The position numbers were made by a program, and so were the translations under genes. A DNA stretch of 34,631 nt from Streptomyces thermovulgaris (lineage in GTDB: Bacteria; Actinomycetota; Actinomycetes; Streptomycetales; Streptomycetaceae): assembly GCF_002155915.1 (NCBI RefSeq), contig NZ_MUME01000202.1:1-34631 (forward strand), read 5' to 3'. The notes below the pieces were generated by a model, which saw only the letters and a list, made by a program, of their open reading frames with translations, did no database searches and had not been told where the DNA came from. Within the stretch, counting starts at the first letter, position 1. Every line of letters starts with the position of its first letter. This document shows positions 23,610-32,129 of the stretch, piece by piece.

Positions 23610-24929
23610 ATGGAGGCGGTTCCACCGCGGGCCCGCGCGTATGTCGCCTGTGTGGTTCTCGCGGCCCTGGTCTGCCTGCTGCCGCTGTCGGTGACCCGGA
23701 CCCCCTGGTGGACGGTCGCCCTGCTCGCCGTGGTGTACGCCGGCTGCCGGTACTTCGCCCGGCGCACCCTTGCCGGCCCCTTCTACCCGGTCCTGCTGGC
23801 GGCGGCCTTCCTGCTGCCGCCGGCCGCCGCCGCGCTGGTTCCCCTGCCGGGGGTCCTGCTCGCCCGTGCCGGGCAGCGGCCCGAGGCGCTGCGCCGGATC
23901 TGGCAGGCCGCCCAGCTCGTCCTCGCGGTGGGGGCCGCCTCCCGGGCGCACCGGGCACTGGGCGGCCGGGAGGCCGTCGTCGCCTCCGACTTCCCCTACG
24001 CCCTCGTCCCCGCCGGGGCCGCCGTGCTCGCCTTCTGCCTGGTGCTGACGGCACTGGACGGCGGAATCCGCGGGCTCGCCGAGCGCATGCCGGTGCATCG
24101 GGCGTGGCCGGGGATGTTCACCCGCTCGCTGGCGCCGATCGGGGTGCACGGACTCGCGGGACTGATGATGGCCGTGCTGTGGTGCAGCCCCTACGGCCCG
24201 GTCGCCGCGCTGCTGGTGCTGCTGCCGATGTGCGTGTCGTGGTGGGCGTACGCCCAGTACCACCGGGAGCGGGCCGCCCACCAGTCCACCATCCGCGCGC
24301 TGGTGCAGGCCGTCGACCTCAAGGACGGGTACACGCGCGGGCACAGCGAGCGGGTCGGCCGGGCCTCCATGATGATCGCGCGCGAGCTCGGCATGGACGA
24401 CGAGCGCGTCGAGGTGCTGCGGTTCGCCGGCATCCTGCACGACGTGGGAAAGCTGGGCGTGCCCACCCGGCTGCTGCGCAAGGACGGGCCGCTGACCCCC
24501 GAGGAGCGCCGGGTGATCGAGCTGCACCCCGAGTACGGGCACGAGATGGTGCGCGGCATCTCCTTCCTCGGCGAGGCCCGCTCGGCGATCCTGCACCACC
24601 ACGAACGCCTGGACGGCAGCGGCTATCCGTACGGGCTGAGGGGCACCCAGATCCCCGAGTCCGCGCGGGTGGTGGCCGTCGCGGACGCCTTCGACGCGAT
24701 GACCTCCACCCGCTCCTACCGGCGGGCCCGCCCGGTCGACGCCGCCCTGGAGGAGCTGAAACGCTGCGCCGGTGCCCAGTTCGACCCGCGGATGGTCGCG
24801 GCGCTGGCGCGGGCCTTGGACCGGTACGGCTGGCACCCGGCGGTCACGGCCGAGGACGGGGCGTCCGCCGCCGCCTCCTCCTCCCCGCCGCTGTCGTCCG
24901 CGTCCGGCCGTGAGGAAGCACGCCGATGA
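23610..24929 (+). CDS. Membrane HD-GYP domain protein, predicted c-di-GMP phosphodiesterase
   Basis: A 439-residue protein. Residues 1-215 hold about six hydrophobic segments; the cytoplasmic HD-GYP domain spans about 224-410. All signature residues are present: GHSERV (His245), LHDVGK (His277, Asp278, Lys281), His306 in IELHPEYGHEM, and HHHERLDGSGYP (329-340) with the GYP triplet. It should therefore bind metals and hydrolyse cyclic di-GMP or a related dinucleotide. No GGDEF or REC domain is attached, so the membrane part is the likely sensor. GGGGAGGAG precedes the ATG. The gene overlaps the next one by 4 bp (ATGA). Confidence 0.9.
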   Translation: MEAVPPRARAYVACVVLAALVCLLPLSVTRTPWWTVALLAVVYAGCRYFARRTLAGPFYPVLLAAAFLLPPAAAALVPLPGVLLARAGQRPEALRRIWQAAQLVLAVGAASRAHRALGGREAVVASDFPYALVPAGAAVLAFCLVLTALDGGIRGLAERMPVHRAWPGMFTRSLAPIGVHGLAGLMMAVLWCSPYGPVAALLVLLPMCVSWWAYAQYHRERAAHQSTIRALVQAVDLKDGYTRGHSERVGRASMMIARELGMDDERVEVLRFAGILHDVGKLGVPTRLLRKDGPLTPEERRVIELHPEYGHEMVRGISFLGEARSAILHHHERLDGSGYPYGLRGTQIPESARVVAVADAFDAMTSTRSYRRARPVDAALEELKRCAGAQFDPRMVAALARALDRYGWHPAVTAEDGASAAASSSPPLSSASGREEARR

Positions 24930-26158
24930 GCCGGTCCGTGCTGCTGGTCCTCATCCGTGGCTCGGCCGCCCTTGTCGCCCTGCTGTCCCTCGGCGTCACC
25001 CTGTGGACCGGTGTGCAGGAGCGCGGGGCCGCCCTCGCCTTCGGGGTGCTCGTGCTGGTCGGCGAGCTCGCGCGGTGGAGCGGCACCGACGCCCGGGAGG
25101 CCGCGCCCCTGGGCGCCGCCGGAGCGCTGTCGTACGCCCTGCTGGGCGAGGACGCCGGGCGGGCCAGTCACCACGGCGTCTTCCAGACCGTCGCCGTGGT
25201 GCTCGGGGCGTGCCTGCTCGGCAGCGTGCCGCGCCTCGCACGCGGGGAGGAGCAGGCCCTCGACCATCTGACCCGGCGGATCCTCACCGTCGCCTTCGCG
25301 GCCGTCTGCTTCCAACCGCTCTACGGCGCGGGGGTGTTCCGGGACTGGATCGGCCCGGCCTACGCCCTGCTGCTGCTCGCGCTGCTGGTGCTCACCGCGC
25401 TGTGCGGCGCCGTGCTGTCCGCCGTGTCGGCGCACTGCCGCACCGGGTGGCCGTTCGGCCCGCTGCTGCGCGAGGAGCTGCGCGGGCTGCTCGGGATCGG
25501 CTCGGCGGTGTGCGCGACCGGCGCGGTCATGGCCCTCGCGGTCGCCGTGGCCGGGCTGTGGGCGCTGCCCGTGTTCTCGCTGCCGTTGCTGCTCACCCAG
25601 CTGTCCCTGAGACGGTACGCGGCCGTGCGGAGCACCTACCGCCAGACCATCGCCTCCCTGGCCCGGGCCACCGAGGTCGCCGGGTACACCCCGCCGGGAC
25701 ACGCCCGGCGCGTGGCCGCGCTCAGCCGGGCCGTGGGCCGGGAGCTGGGGATGACGGAGCCGGAGCTGACCGTGCTGGAGCACGCGGCGCTCATGCACGA
25801 CATCGGCCAGCTCAGCCTGGTCGACCCGGTTCCCGCGGGCGCCACCGCCGGCCTGCCCGCCGAGCAGCAGCGGCGCATCGCGCTGCTCGGCGGGGCCGTC
25901 GTCCGGCAGACCGGGGTCGACGCACGGGTCGCGGTCGTGGTGGAGCGCCAGGCCGACCCCTGCCCGGAACAGCCGCTGCCCGCACGGATCGTGCGGACCG
26001 TCAACGCCTACGAGGAGAAGGTGCACGGCGCGGGTCCCGGCGGCTCCCTCAAGGCCCTGGAGGAGCTGCGGCTGGCAGCCGAGCACGCCCCCGATGTGGT
26101 GGAGGCGCTGGCCCGTGTACTCTCACGCGACGGTCCGGCGTCGCCCCCCGTGGGGTAA
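24926..26158 (+). CDS. Membrane protein with degenerate HD(-GYP) domain
   Basis: A 410-residue partner of the preceding protein with the same layout: about six to seven membrane segments up to residue 227, then an HD-like domain (235-400). It keeps MHDIG (His291, Asp292) but has Gln in place of the Lys of HDxGK. The HHExxDGxGYP block is replaced by VVVERQADPCPEQPLPARI, so no GYP is left. Catalysis is therefore unlikely; a regulatory or heterodimer role is inferred. The ATGA overlap with the upstream gene implies equimolar translation. The last residues overlap a small hairpin. Confidence 0.83.
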   Translation: MSRSVLLVLIRGSAALVALLSLGVTLWTGVQERGAALAFGVLVLVGELARWSGTDAREAAPLGAAGALSYALLGEDAGRASHHGVFQTVAVVLGACLLGSVPRLARGEEQALDHLTRRILTVAFAAVCFQPLYGAGVFRDWIGPAYALLLLALLVLTALCGAVLSAVSAHCRTGWPFGPLLREELRGLLGIGSAVCATGAVMALAVAVAGLWALPVFSLPLLLTQLSLRRYAAVRSTYRQTIASLARATEVAGYTPPGHARRVAALSRAVGRELGMTEPELTVLEHAALMHDIGQLSLVDPVPAGATAGLPAEQQRRIALLGGAVVRQTGVDARVAVVVERQADPCPEQPLPARIVRTVNAYEEKVHGAGPGGSLKALEELRLAAEHAPDVVEALARVLSRDGPASPPVG

Positions 26159-26166
26159 CCCACGGG
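26147..26166 (+). terminator. Small hairpin overlapping the stop codon of the HD protein gene
   Basis: CCCGTGGG and CCCACGGG flank a GTAA loop; the TAA stop (26156-26158) sits in the loop and start of the second arm. An 8-bp stem is short for a Streptomyces terminator. Confidence 0.35.
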
Positions 26167-26263
26167 TAAGGAGCGCCCTTCCAGCCGCACATGGTTGGAT
26201 GCGGGAAAGAGGGTGTCCGGGGGCAGAGGCCAGCCCACTGAACGGAACTGGCAGGCGGGAATC

Positions 26264-27244
26264 GTGAGGATCTTCGGCAAGGCACGGCACCGGCCCTCCG
26301 CCTCCTGGCGGCAGGCCACCGACCGCGCGTTCACCCTGATCGGCGACGGGCGGTACGAGGACGCGGGCCGGCTGCTGACGCGCGCCGCCGACCTGGAGCC
26401 CTGGCTGTCCGAGTCCTGGTTCAACCTCGCCCTGCTGCACAAGTTCCGCCACGACTGGGAGCAGGCCAGGGCGGCGGGGCTGCGGGCCGTGGCCCTGCTG
26501 GAGAAGGAGACCGGGGCGCCCGACTGGTGGAACGTCGGCATCGCCGCCACCGCCCTGCAGGACTGGCCGCTGGCCCGGCGGGCCTGGCAGGCGTACGGCC
26601 TGAAGGTGCCCGGAGGCACGGCCGCCGCCGGGGAGCCGGTGGGCATGGAGCTGGGCAGCGCGGCCGTGCGGCTGTCGCCGGAGGGCGAGGCCGAGGTGGT
26701 CTGGGGCCGCCGCCTGGACCCGGCCCGGATCGAGGTGCTGTCCATTCCGCTGCCCTCCTCGGGGCGGCGCTGGGGCGAGGTCGTGCTGCACGACGGCGTG
26801 CCCCACGGCGAGCGGACCACCGCGGCCGGCGACACCTACCCCGTCTTCGACGAGATCGAACTGTGGGCGCCCTCGCCCGTGCCCACCTGGGTGGTCCTCA
26901 TCGAGGCGGCCACCGAGGCCGACCGGGACGCCCTGGAGCAGCTGGCCGCCGACGCCGGCTTCGCCGCCGAGGACTGGTCGTCCTCCGTACGGCTGCTGTG
27001 CCGGATGTGCTCGGAGTCGCGGATGCCGGCCGACGAGGGCGACGGCGAGCACCTCGATCCGCACGACCACAGCGAACCGGGGCAGCCCGGCCCCCTCGGC
27101 CACCGCACCGACGGACATCTGTGGGTGCCGGAGCGGGAGTGCGGGGTGGCCGCGCCCGCCTCGCTGGTGAGGGGGCTGCTGGACGGATGGGTCGCCGACA
27201 GCCCGGACTCCCGGGACTGGCGGGACCTGGAAGAGGTCTGCTGA
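26264..27244 (+). CDS. Tetratricopeptide repeat protein
   Basis: A 326-residue protein. Residues 14-112 form two to three TPR-like helical hairpins ([40 protein letters not shown]). The C-terminal 200 residues form a domain I cannot name. It contains [20 protein letters not shown], a CRMC pair followed by a His/Asp-rich stretch ([11 protein letters not shown]), and a final LRG-like [10 protein letters not shown]. The start is taken as the GTG at 26264 ([15 protein letters not shown]) with GGCGGG about 5 bp upstream; the frame is open to 26195. It lies 61 bp upstream of def, possibly on the same transcript. Function is unknown. Confidence 0.75.
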   Translation: MRIFGKARHRPSASWRQATDRAFTLIGDGRYEDAGRLLTRAADLEPWLSESWFNLALLHKFRHDWEQARAAGLRAVALLEKETGAPDWWNVGIAATALQDWPLARRAWQAYGLKVPGGTAAAGEPVGMELGSAAVRLSPEGEAEVVWGRRLDPARIEVLSIPLPSSGRRWGEVVLHDGVPHGERTTAAGDTYPVFDEIELWAPSPVPTWVVLIEAATEADRDALEQLAADAGFAAEDWSSSVRLLCRMCSESRMPADEGDGEHLDPHDHSEPGQPGPLGHRTDGHLWVPERECGVAAPASLVRGLLDGWVADSPDSRDWRDLEEVC

Positions 27245-27305
27245 GCACGGTCACCGTACTCTTGAACAGCATCAGTCGTTTCAGGAAGGCAGGCACAGGG
27301 CGGTC

Positions 27306-27956
27306 ATGGCGCAGCAGGACACCGATCAGCAGCACGCGGGCGTGCTCCCCGTCGACGACGAGGGGTATGTCATCGACACGGAGAACTGCGAGGAGCGCGA
27401 GACGGCCTGGCGCGAGCGAGGCACCTCCCGGCCCATCACGGTCGTCGGCAACCCGGTGCTGCACAGGGAGTGCAAGGACGTCACCGACTTCGGCGAGGAG
27501 CTCCAGCAGCTGATCGCGGACATGTTCGCCAGCCAGCGCACCGCCGAGGGCGTGGGCCTGGCCGCCAACCAGATCGGGGTGGACCTGAAGGTCTTCGTCT
27601 ACGACTGCCCCGACGACGAGGGCGTCCGGCACGTCGGTGTCGTCTGCAACCCCAAGCTGGTCGAGCTGCCCGCCGACCGCCGCCGTCTGGACGACAGCAA
27701 CGAGGGCTGTCTGTCCGTGCCCACCGCCTATGCGTCGCTCGCCCGTCCGGACTACGCCGAGGTGATCGGCCAGGACGAGCGGGGCAACCCGATCAAGGTG
27801 CGCGGCACCGGGTACTTCGCGCGGTGCCTGCAGCACGAGACCGATCACCTCTACGGCCACCTCTACATCGACCGGCTCTCCAAGCGCGAGCGCAAGGAGG
27901 CGCTGCGGCAGATGGCCGAGAACGAGCCGCGCTACCCCATCGTCCCCAACGACTGA
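27306..27956 (+). CDS. def: Peptide deformylase
   Basis: A 216-residue peptide deformylase, which removes the formyl group from nascent N-terminal formyl-methionine. The three hallmark motifs are complete: [10 protein letters not shown] (82-91), EGCLSVP (133-139, Cys135) and QHETDHLYG (176-184, with His177, Glu178 and His181). Cys135, His177 and His181 bind the metal; Glu178 is the catalytic base. Compared with minimal enzymes it has about 40 extra N-terminal residues ([17 protein letters not shown]), common in actinobacterial copies. No separate promoter was recognised in the 61 bp upstream. A strong terminator follows. Confidence 0.95.
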   Translation: MAQQDTDQQHAGVLPVDDEGYVIDTENCEERETAWRERGTSRPITVVGNPVLHRECKDVTDFGEELQQLIADMFASQRTAEGVGLAANQIGVDLKVFVYDCPDDEGVRHVGVVCNPKLVELPADRRRLDDSNEGCLSVPTAYASLARPDYAEVIGQDERGNPIKVRGTGYFARCLQHETDHLYGHLYIDRLSKRERKEALRQMAENEPRYPIVPND

Positions 27957-27992
27957 CACCTCCCGCGGCAGCCGGGACGGGAACGATCCGTC

Positions 27993-28037
27993 CGAACGGC
28001 GCCCGGCCGGCAGGAAAAGCCGGCCGGGCGCCGTTCG
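27993..28037 (+). terminator. Terminator of def
   Basis: A perfect 19-bp stem (27993-28011 with 28019-28037, CGAACGGCGCCC at the outer end) and a 7-base A-rich loop, 36 bp after the stop. Confidence 0.9.
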
Positions 28038-28137
28038 TATGCCGTCGCACAGGCCGTGCAGACGCGTTGGCCATTCGATCCTTTGTGCGCTTCTCGTCCT
28101 CATAATCGGTCACACAAGGGGATATTCGCGGCATCCC

Positions 28138-28163
28138 GGAATGGAAGGCAAGTCAAATCCGTT
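28138..28163 (+). promoter_or_regulatory. Putative sigma-R-type promoter upstream of the terpene synthase
   Basis: GGAAT (28138-28142), exactly 18 bp, then GTT (28161-28163) matches the sigma-R consensus. It lies 110 bp before the GTG start, within the 316-bp gap between def and the terpene synthase (27957-28272). Besides this and the def terminator, that gap holds a CATAAT at 28101-28106 with no convincing -35. Confidence 0.5.
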
Positions 28164-28272
28164 CCCAGAACGGTCAGTTGCGGTGCTGAATCGGGGTAGG
28201 GGGATACGCAACGGCGTGCGCTCGGCACCAACGGAAGGGGTGTACGCCACCAGTGGCTGAGAGGGGTTGTCC

Positions 28273-29364
28273 GTGCCAGCTTTCCCGAACAGCACCACCG
28301 CGACATCCATACACAAGGCGGTCGCCGTACCGCCCCGACTCGCTCTCCCGGTGATCGAGGCCGCTTTTCCCCGGCAACTGCACACCTATTGGCCTCAGCT
28401 CCAGGAGAGGACCCGCAGTTGGCTGCTGCAAAAGCGGCTCATGCCGGCCGACAAGGTCGAGGAACACATCGACGGCCTGCGCTACACCGATCTCATGGCG
28501 GGGTACTACATCGGCGCCCCCGACGAGGTGCTCCAGGCGATAGCGGACTACAGCACGTGGTTCTTCGTCTGGGACGACCGCCACGACCGCGACATCGTCC
28601 ACGGCCGGTCCGCCGCCTGGCGGCGACTGCGCAGTGCGCTGCACACGGCTCTGGACTCCCCCCGGGAGCATCTGCACCACCGGGACACCCTGGTCGCGGG
28701 CTTCGCGGACAGCGTGCTGCGTCTCTACTCGTTCCTGTCACCGGCCTGGAACGCCCGGTTCGCCCGGCACTTCCACGCGGTGATCGAGGCGTACGACCAG
28801 GAGTTCCACAACCGCACCGAGGGCGTGGTGCCCACGGTCGAGGAGTACCTCGCCCTGCGCCGGCTCACCTTCGCGCACTGGATCTGGACCGATCTGCTGG
28901 AGCCGAGCGCCGGCTGCGAACTCCCGGACGCGGTCAGGAAGAACCCCGCCTATCGGCGCCCGGCACTGCTCAGCCAGGAATTCGCCGCGTGGTACAACGA
29001 CCTGTGCTCGCTGCCCAAGGAATTGGCGGGCAACGAGGTGCACAATCTCGGGATCAGTCTCATCAGGCATGAGGGGCTGACCCTCGAGGAGGCGATGAAG
29101 GAAATCCGCCGGCGCATCGAGGACTGCATTTCCGAGTTTCTTGTCGCCGAACAGGAGGGATTACGTTTCGCCGACGGCCTCGCGGACGGCACGGTGCGGG
29201 GAAAGGAATTGAGTGCCGCCGTACGGGACTGCATCGGCAACATGCGGAACTGGTTCAGTTCCGTCTACTGGTTCCATCACGAGTCCGGCCGGTACATGGT
29301 CGACAGCTGGGAAGACCGGTCCACGCCCCCGTACGTCAGCGATGAAGCGGCAGGTGAGAAATGA
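28273..29364 (+). CDS. Epi-isozizaene synthase (class I sesquiterpene cyclase)
   Basis: A 363-residue terpene cyclase converting farnesyl diphosphate to epi-isozizaene, the precursor of albaflavenone. The metal-binding motifs are DDRHD at 101-105 and NDLCSLPKE at 242-250 (NSE/DTE type). The RY motif is GRYMVD (Arg340, Tyr341). Aromatic pocket residues Phe97, Phe98, Phe200 and Trp205 match those mapped in the S. coelicolor enzyme, with which the whole chain aligns from memory. The GTG at 28273 follows GAGGGG by 6 bp; a TTG two codons earlier is too close. Codon 297 (29161-29163) is TTA, so translation needs the bldA tRNA. It overlaps the P450 gene by ATGA. Confidence 0.94.
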   Translation: MPAFPNSTTATSIHKAVAVPPRLALPVIEAAFPRQLHTYWPQLQERTRSWLLQKRLMPADKVEEHIDGLRYTDLMAGYYIGAPDEVLQAIADYSTWFFVWDDRHDRDIVHGRSAAWRRLRSALHTALDSPREHLHHRDTLVAGFADSVLRLYSFLSPAWNARFARHFHAVIEAYDQEFHNRTEGVVPTVEEYLALRRLTFAHWIWTDLLEPSAGCELPDAVRKNPAYRRPALLSQEFAAWYNDLCSLPKELAGNEVHNLGISLIRHEGLTLEEAMKEIRRRIEDCISEFLVAEQEGLRFADGLADGTVRGKELSAAVRDCIGNMRNWFSSVYWFHHESGRYMVDSWEDRSTPPYVSDEAAGEK

Positions 29365-30734
29365 CCGTCGAATCGGCGAACCCCCGACACCGGCAGAATT
29401 CCGCAGAAGCGCAGGAGCCGCCGCTGGCCGCGGGGGCGGTACCGCTTCTCGGCCACGGCCCGGCCCTGGTCCGCGACCCCCTGGCCTTCATGAGCCGGCT
29501 GCGCGACCACGGCGACGTCGTCCGCCTCAGGCTCGGTCCCAAGACGGTGTACGCCGTCACCACCCCCGCCCTCACCGGAGCGGTGGCCCTCAGCCCCGAC
29601 TACATCATCTCCGGCCCGCTGTGGGAGTCCCTGGAGGAACTGCTCGGCAAGGAGGGCGTGGCCACCTCCAACGGCGCCCTGCACCGCCGCCAGCGCCGCA
29701 CCATCCAGCCCGCCTTCCGGCTCGACGCCATCCCCGGATACGGCCCGGTCATGGAGGAGGAGGTGCATGCGCTGACCGAGCGCTGGAGCACCGGCCGGCC
29801 GGTCGACTGCACCGTGGAGGCCTTCCGGGTCGCCGTGCGCACCGCGGCCCGCTGCCTGCTGAGCGGCCAGTACACGGACGCATGGGCCGAGCGGCTGTGC
29901 GGAGCGCTCACCACCGTCTTCCGCGGCACCTACCGGAGGATGGTCCTGCCGCTCGGGCCGCTGTACCGGCTGCCGCTTCCGGCCAATCGCGCATTCAACC
30001 GGGCATTGGCCGATATGCATCTTCTCGTCGACGAGGTCATCGCCGAACGGCGGGCGTCGGGGCGAAAACCGGACGATTTGCTGACGATATTGCTGGCGGC
30101 GAAGGACGACGACGGCGAGCCCATCGGGGAGCAGGAGATCCACGACCAGGTGGTCGCGATACTCACCGCCGGCGGTGAATCGGTGGGCGCCACGATCATG
30201 TGGCTGCTCCATACGCTCGTGAATCACCCGGAACACGCGGAGCGGATCCACGCGGAAGTTGAATCCGTGACGGGCGGCAAACCCGTGACATTCGGCGACG
30301 TCCGCAGTCTCACGCACACCAACAACGTCGTCGTGGAGACGATGCGTTTACGGCCATCCGTATGGGTTTTGACGCGGCGGGCGGTCACCGACACGGAACT
30401 CGGCGGATGGCGCATTCCGGCCGGGGCGGACATCATCTACAGCCCGTACGCCATCCAGCGCGATCCGCGCTCGTACGCGGACCACCTGACGTTCGATCCC
30501 GACCGCTGGCTTCCGGAGCGGGCCAAGGAAGTGCCGAAATACGCCATGGTCCCCTTCAGCGTGGGCAACCGGAAGTGCCCCGCCGACCACTTCTCCATGG
30601 CGCTGCTGACCCTCTTCGCGGCGGAGGTGGCGACACGGTTCCGTCTGGAGCGGGTCGCCGGGTCGGACGCCTCCCCGCAGATCGGCATCACCCTGCGCCC
30701 GCGGAAGCTGCTGGTGCGGCCGGTGCCGAGGTGA
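29361..30734 (+). CDS. Cytochrome P450 CYP170A1-type, albaflavenone monooxygenase
   Basis: A 457-residue P450 that oxidises epi-isozizaene in two steps to albaflavenone. Signatures: I-helix AGGES (270-274) with Thr278, K-helix ETMR (326-329), and the heme loop [13 protein letters not shown] with Cys406 (the usual Gly after the Cys is Pro). Residues 249-253, DDDGE, correspond to the acidic cluster tied to the second, terpene-synthase activity described for CYP170A1. The coupled start (ATGA with the cyclase stop) fixes the ATG at 29361. Codon 330 (30348-30350) is TTA. Some stretches use AT-rich codons more than neighbours. No redox partner gene is adjacent. Confidence 0.94.
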   Translation: MTVESANPRHRQNSAEAQEPPLAAGAVPLLGHGPALVRDPLAFMSRLRDHGDVVRLRLGPKTVYAVTTPALTGAVALSPDYIISGPLWESLEELLGKEGVATSNGALHRRQRRTIQPAFRLDAIPGYGPVMEEEVHALTERWSTGRPVDCTVEAFRVAVRTAARCLLSGQYTDAWAERLCGALTTVFRGTYRRMVLPLGPLYRLPLPANRAFNRALADMHLLVDEVIAERRASGRKPDDLLTILLAAKDDDGEPIGEQEIHDQVVAILTAGGESVGATIMWLLHTLVNHPEHAERIHAEVESVTGGKPVTFGDVRSLTHTNNVVVETMRLRPSVWVLTRRAVTDTELGGWRIPAGADIIYSPYAIQRDPRSYADHLTFDPDRWLPERAKEVPKYAMVPFSVGNRKCPADHFSMALLTLFAAEVATRFRLERVAGSDASPQIGITLRPRKLLVRPVPR

Positions 30735-30752
30735 CGCGGGCGGGACCATGTG

Positions 30753-30781
30753 CGTTCAGGCGGCCCGCGGGCCCCTGAACG
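30753..30781. terminator. Hairpin between the convergent P450 and nrdS genes
   Basis: CGTTCAGG (30753-30760) pairs with CCTGAACG (30774-30781) around the perfect palindrome GGCCCGCGGGCC. It overlaps the last codons of nrdS and could serve the P450 transcript, or both directions. Confidence 0.45.
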
Positions 30782-31721
30782 TGCGCCGGTAGGCGTTCGG
30801 GGTGGTGCCCAGCGTGCGGACGAACTGGTGCCGCAGCGCCGCCGCCGTCCCGAACCCCGTCCGGCTCGCGATCGCATCCATCGTCTCGTCCGTCGCTTCC
30901 AGCAACTCCTGTGCCAGCAGCACACGTTGACGCAGGAGCCAGCGGTACGGGGTCGTGCCGGTCTCCTGCTGGAAGCGGCGGGCGAAGGTCCGCGGGGACA
31001 TGTGCGCGCGGGCCGCGAGCTGCTCGACGGTGATCTCCTGGTCGAGATGCTCCTCCATCCAGGCCAGCACCTCGCCGACCGTGTCGCAGGGGGACGCGGG
31101 CAGGGGCCGCTCGATGTACTGCGCCTGCCCGCCGTCCCGGTGCGGAGGCACCACCATCCGCCGGGCGATCCGGTTGGCGACCTGGGGACCCTGCTCCTTG
31201 CGCACGATGTGCAGACAGGCGTCGATACCGGCCGCGGTCCCGGCCGAGGTGATCACCGGGTCCTCGTCCACGTACAGCACGTCCGGCTCGACGCGTGCCC
31301 GGGGGAAGCGCCGCGCCAGCTCCTTCGCATGCCGCCAGTGCACCGCGCAGCGCCGCCCGTCCAGCAGCCCGGCGGCGCCCAGCACGAAGACGCCCGAGCA
31401 GACGCTGAGCACCCGCGTCCCGCGGTCCACGGCCCGGTTGAGCGCGTCGAGCAGCGCGGGCGGGAAGTCGCAGGCGGGGGCCGCGTCCGAGGCCGGCACC
31501 ACGATCAGATCCGCCTCCTCCAGCCGCTCCAGGCCGTACGGCGTCGAGAGCGTGAGGCCGGGGACATGGGTGCGCAGCGACGTCCCTTCCGCGGAGACGA
31601 CCGCGAAGTCGTACACCGGCAGCCCCTCGTCGCTGCGGTCGAGCCCGAAGACCTCGCAGACGACGCCGAGTTCGAAGGGATGCGCCTCGTCCAGCAGGAC
31701 GGCGGCCACGTTCTTCAGCAT
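30756..31721 (-). CDS. nrdS: GlxA-family regulator: DJ-1/PfpI domain plus AraC helix-turn-helix
   Basis: A 321-residue regulator of the AdpA/GlxA type. The N-terminal class I amidotransferase-like domain (1-190) has the nucleophile-elbow phrase SVCSGVFVLGAAGLL with Cys108. The C-terminal AraC domain (215-315) shows both helix-turn-helices: TVEQLAARAHMSPRTFARRF and IASRTGFGTAAALRHQF. It follows nrdA-nrdB on the same strand, as nrdS does in the S. coelicolor nrdABS operon; the name is by that synteny. A 320-bp gap with a hairpin separates it from nrdB, so it may also have its own promoter. A 10-bp inverted repeat lies upstream. The ATG at 31721 lacks a clear ribosome binding site. Confidence 0.85.
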   Translation of the reverse strand: MLKNVAAVLLDEAHPFELGVVCEVFGLDRSDEGLPVYDFAVVSAEGTSLRTHVPGLTLSTPYGLERLEEADLIVVPASDAAPACDFPPALLDALNRAVDRGTRVLSVCSGVFVLGAAGLLDGRRCAVHWRHAKELARRFPRARVEPDVLYVDEDPVITSAGTAAGIDACLHIVRKEQGPQVANRIARRMVVPPHRDGGQAQYIERPLPASPCDTVGEVLAWMEEHLDQEITVEQLAARAHMSPRTFARRFQQETGTTPYRWLLRQRVLLAQELLEATDETMDAIASRTGFGTAAALRHQFVRTLGTTPNAYRRTFRGPRAA

Positions 31722-31740
31722 GCCGTCAGTGTGCCGCGGC

Positions 31741-31779
31741 AGTGGCAGGAATTTGAAGGCGTACGGCAGTCCTGCCACT
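31741..31779. promoter_or_regulatory. 10-bp perfect inverted repeat upstream of nrdS
   Basis: AGTGGCAGGA (31741-31750) and its exact complement (31770-31779), spaced by 19 bp, centred 39 bp before the nrdS start. TGGCAGGAAT (31743-31752) fits the AdpA consensus TGGCSNGWWY at 9 of 10 positions. AdpA has the same domain architecture as NrdS, so self-binding by NrdS or control by AdpA is plausible. Confidence 0.5.
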
Positions 31780-31814
31780 CACGGAAGGCGGCGCCCGGCG
31801 CGACAGTGGTGTCC

Positions 31815-32129
31815 ATGCACACAACACAGATGCAAGGCCTCATCGACCTGCTCGTCGTCCTCGGGCTTCTGGTCCTCATGGTCCTGCCCGCGGCGATCGG
31901 TGCCGCCCACGACCTCCGTGTCGACCGCCGGCTCAGGCGGGCCCAGGAGGGCCGGACGCCCTTAAAGGACCAGGGGATCCGAAAGAGGCGGGGGTCCCGG
32001 AAGGACCGGGACCCCCGGGCCCCCGGGGAGAGGCGCGCCGCTCAGAAGTCCTCGTCCAGGTCGACGGTGCCCTCCACCGCCACCTGGTACGCCGACGGAC
32101 GCCGTTCGAAGAAGTTGGTCAGCTCCTGA
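31815..32129 (+). CDS. Possible small membrane protein, divergent from nrdS
   Basis: An open frame starting ATG 31815 encodes up to 104 residues. The first 35 contain a convincing transmembrane segment (LIDLLVVLGLLVLMVLPAAIG) followed by basic residues. The rest is Arg/Lys-rich, passes through the nrdB terminator and runs antisense into the nrdB end, which argues against the full length. Codon 50 is TTA. There is no ribosome binding site. It could be a real short gene whose 3' part is unusual, or a chance frame. It lies in the otherwise empty 31722-32041 gap. Confidence 0.3.
   Translation: MHTTQMQGLIDLLVVLGLLVLMVLPAAIGAAHDLRVDRRLRRAQEGRTPLKDQGIRKRRGSRKDRDPRAPGERRAAQKSSSRSTVPSTATWYADGRRSKKLVSS
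31989..32017 (-). terminator. Hairpin between nrdB and nrdS
   Basis: A perfect 12-bp stem (CGGGGGTCCCGG at 31989-32000, complement at 32006-32017) with loop AAGGA, 25 bp downstream of the nrdB stop on the minus strand. It could reduce read-through into nrdS. Confidence 0.7.
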
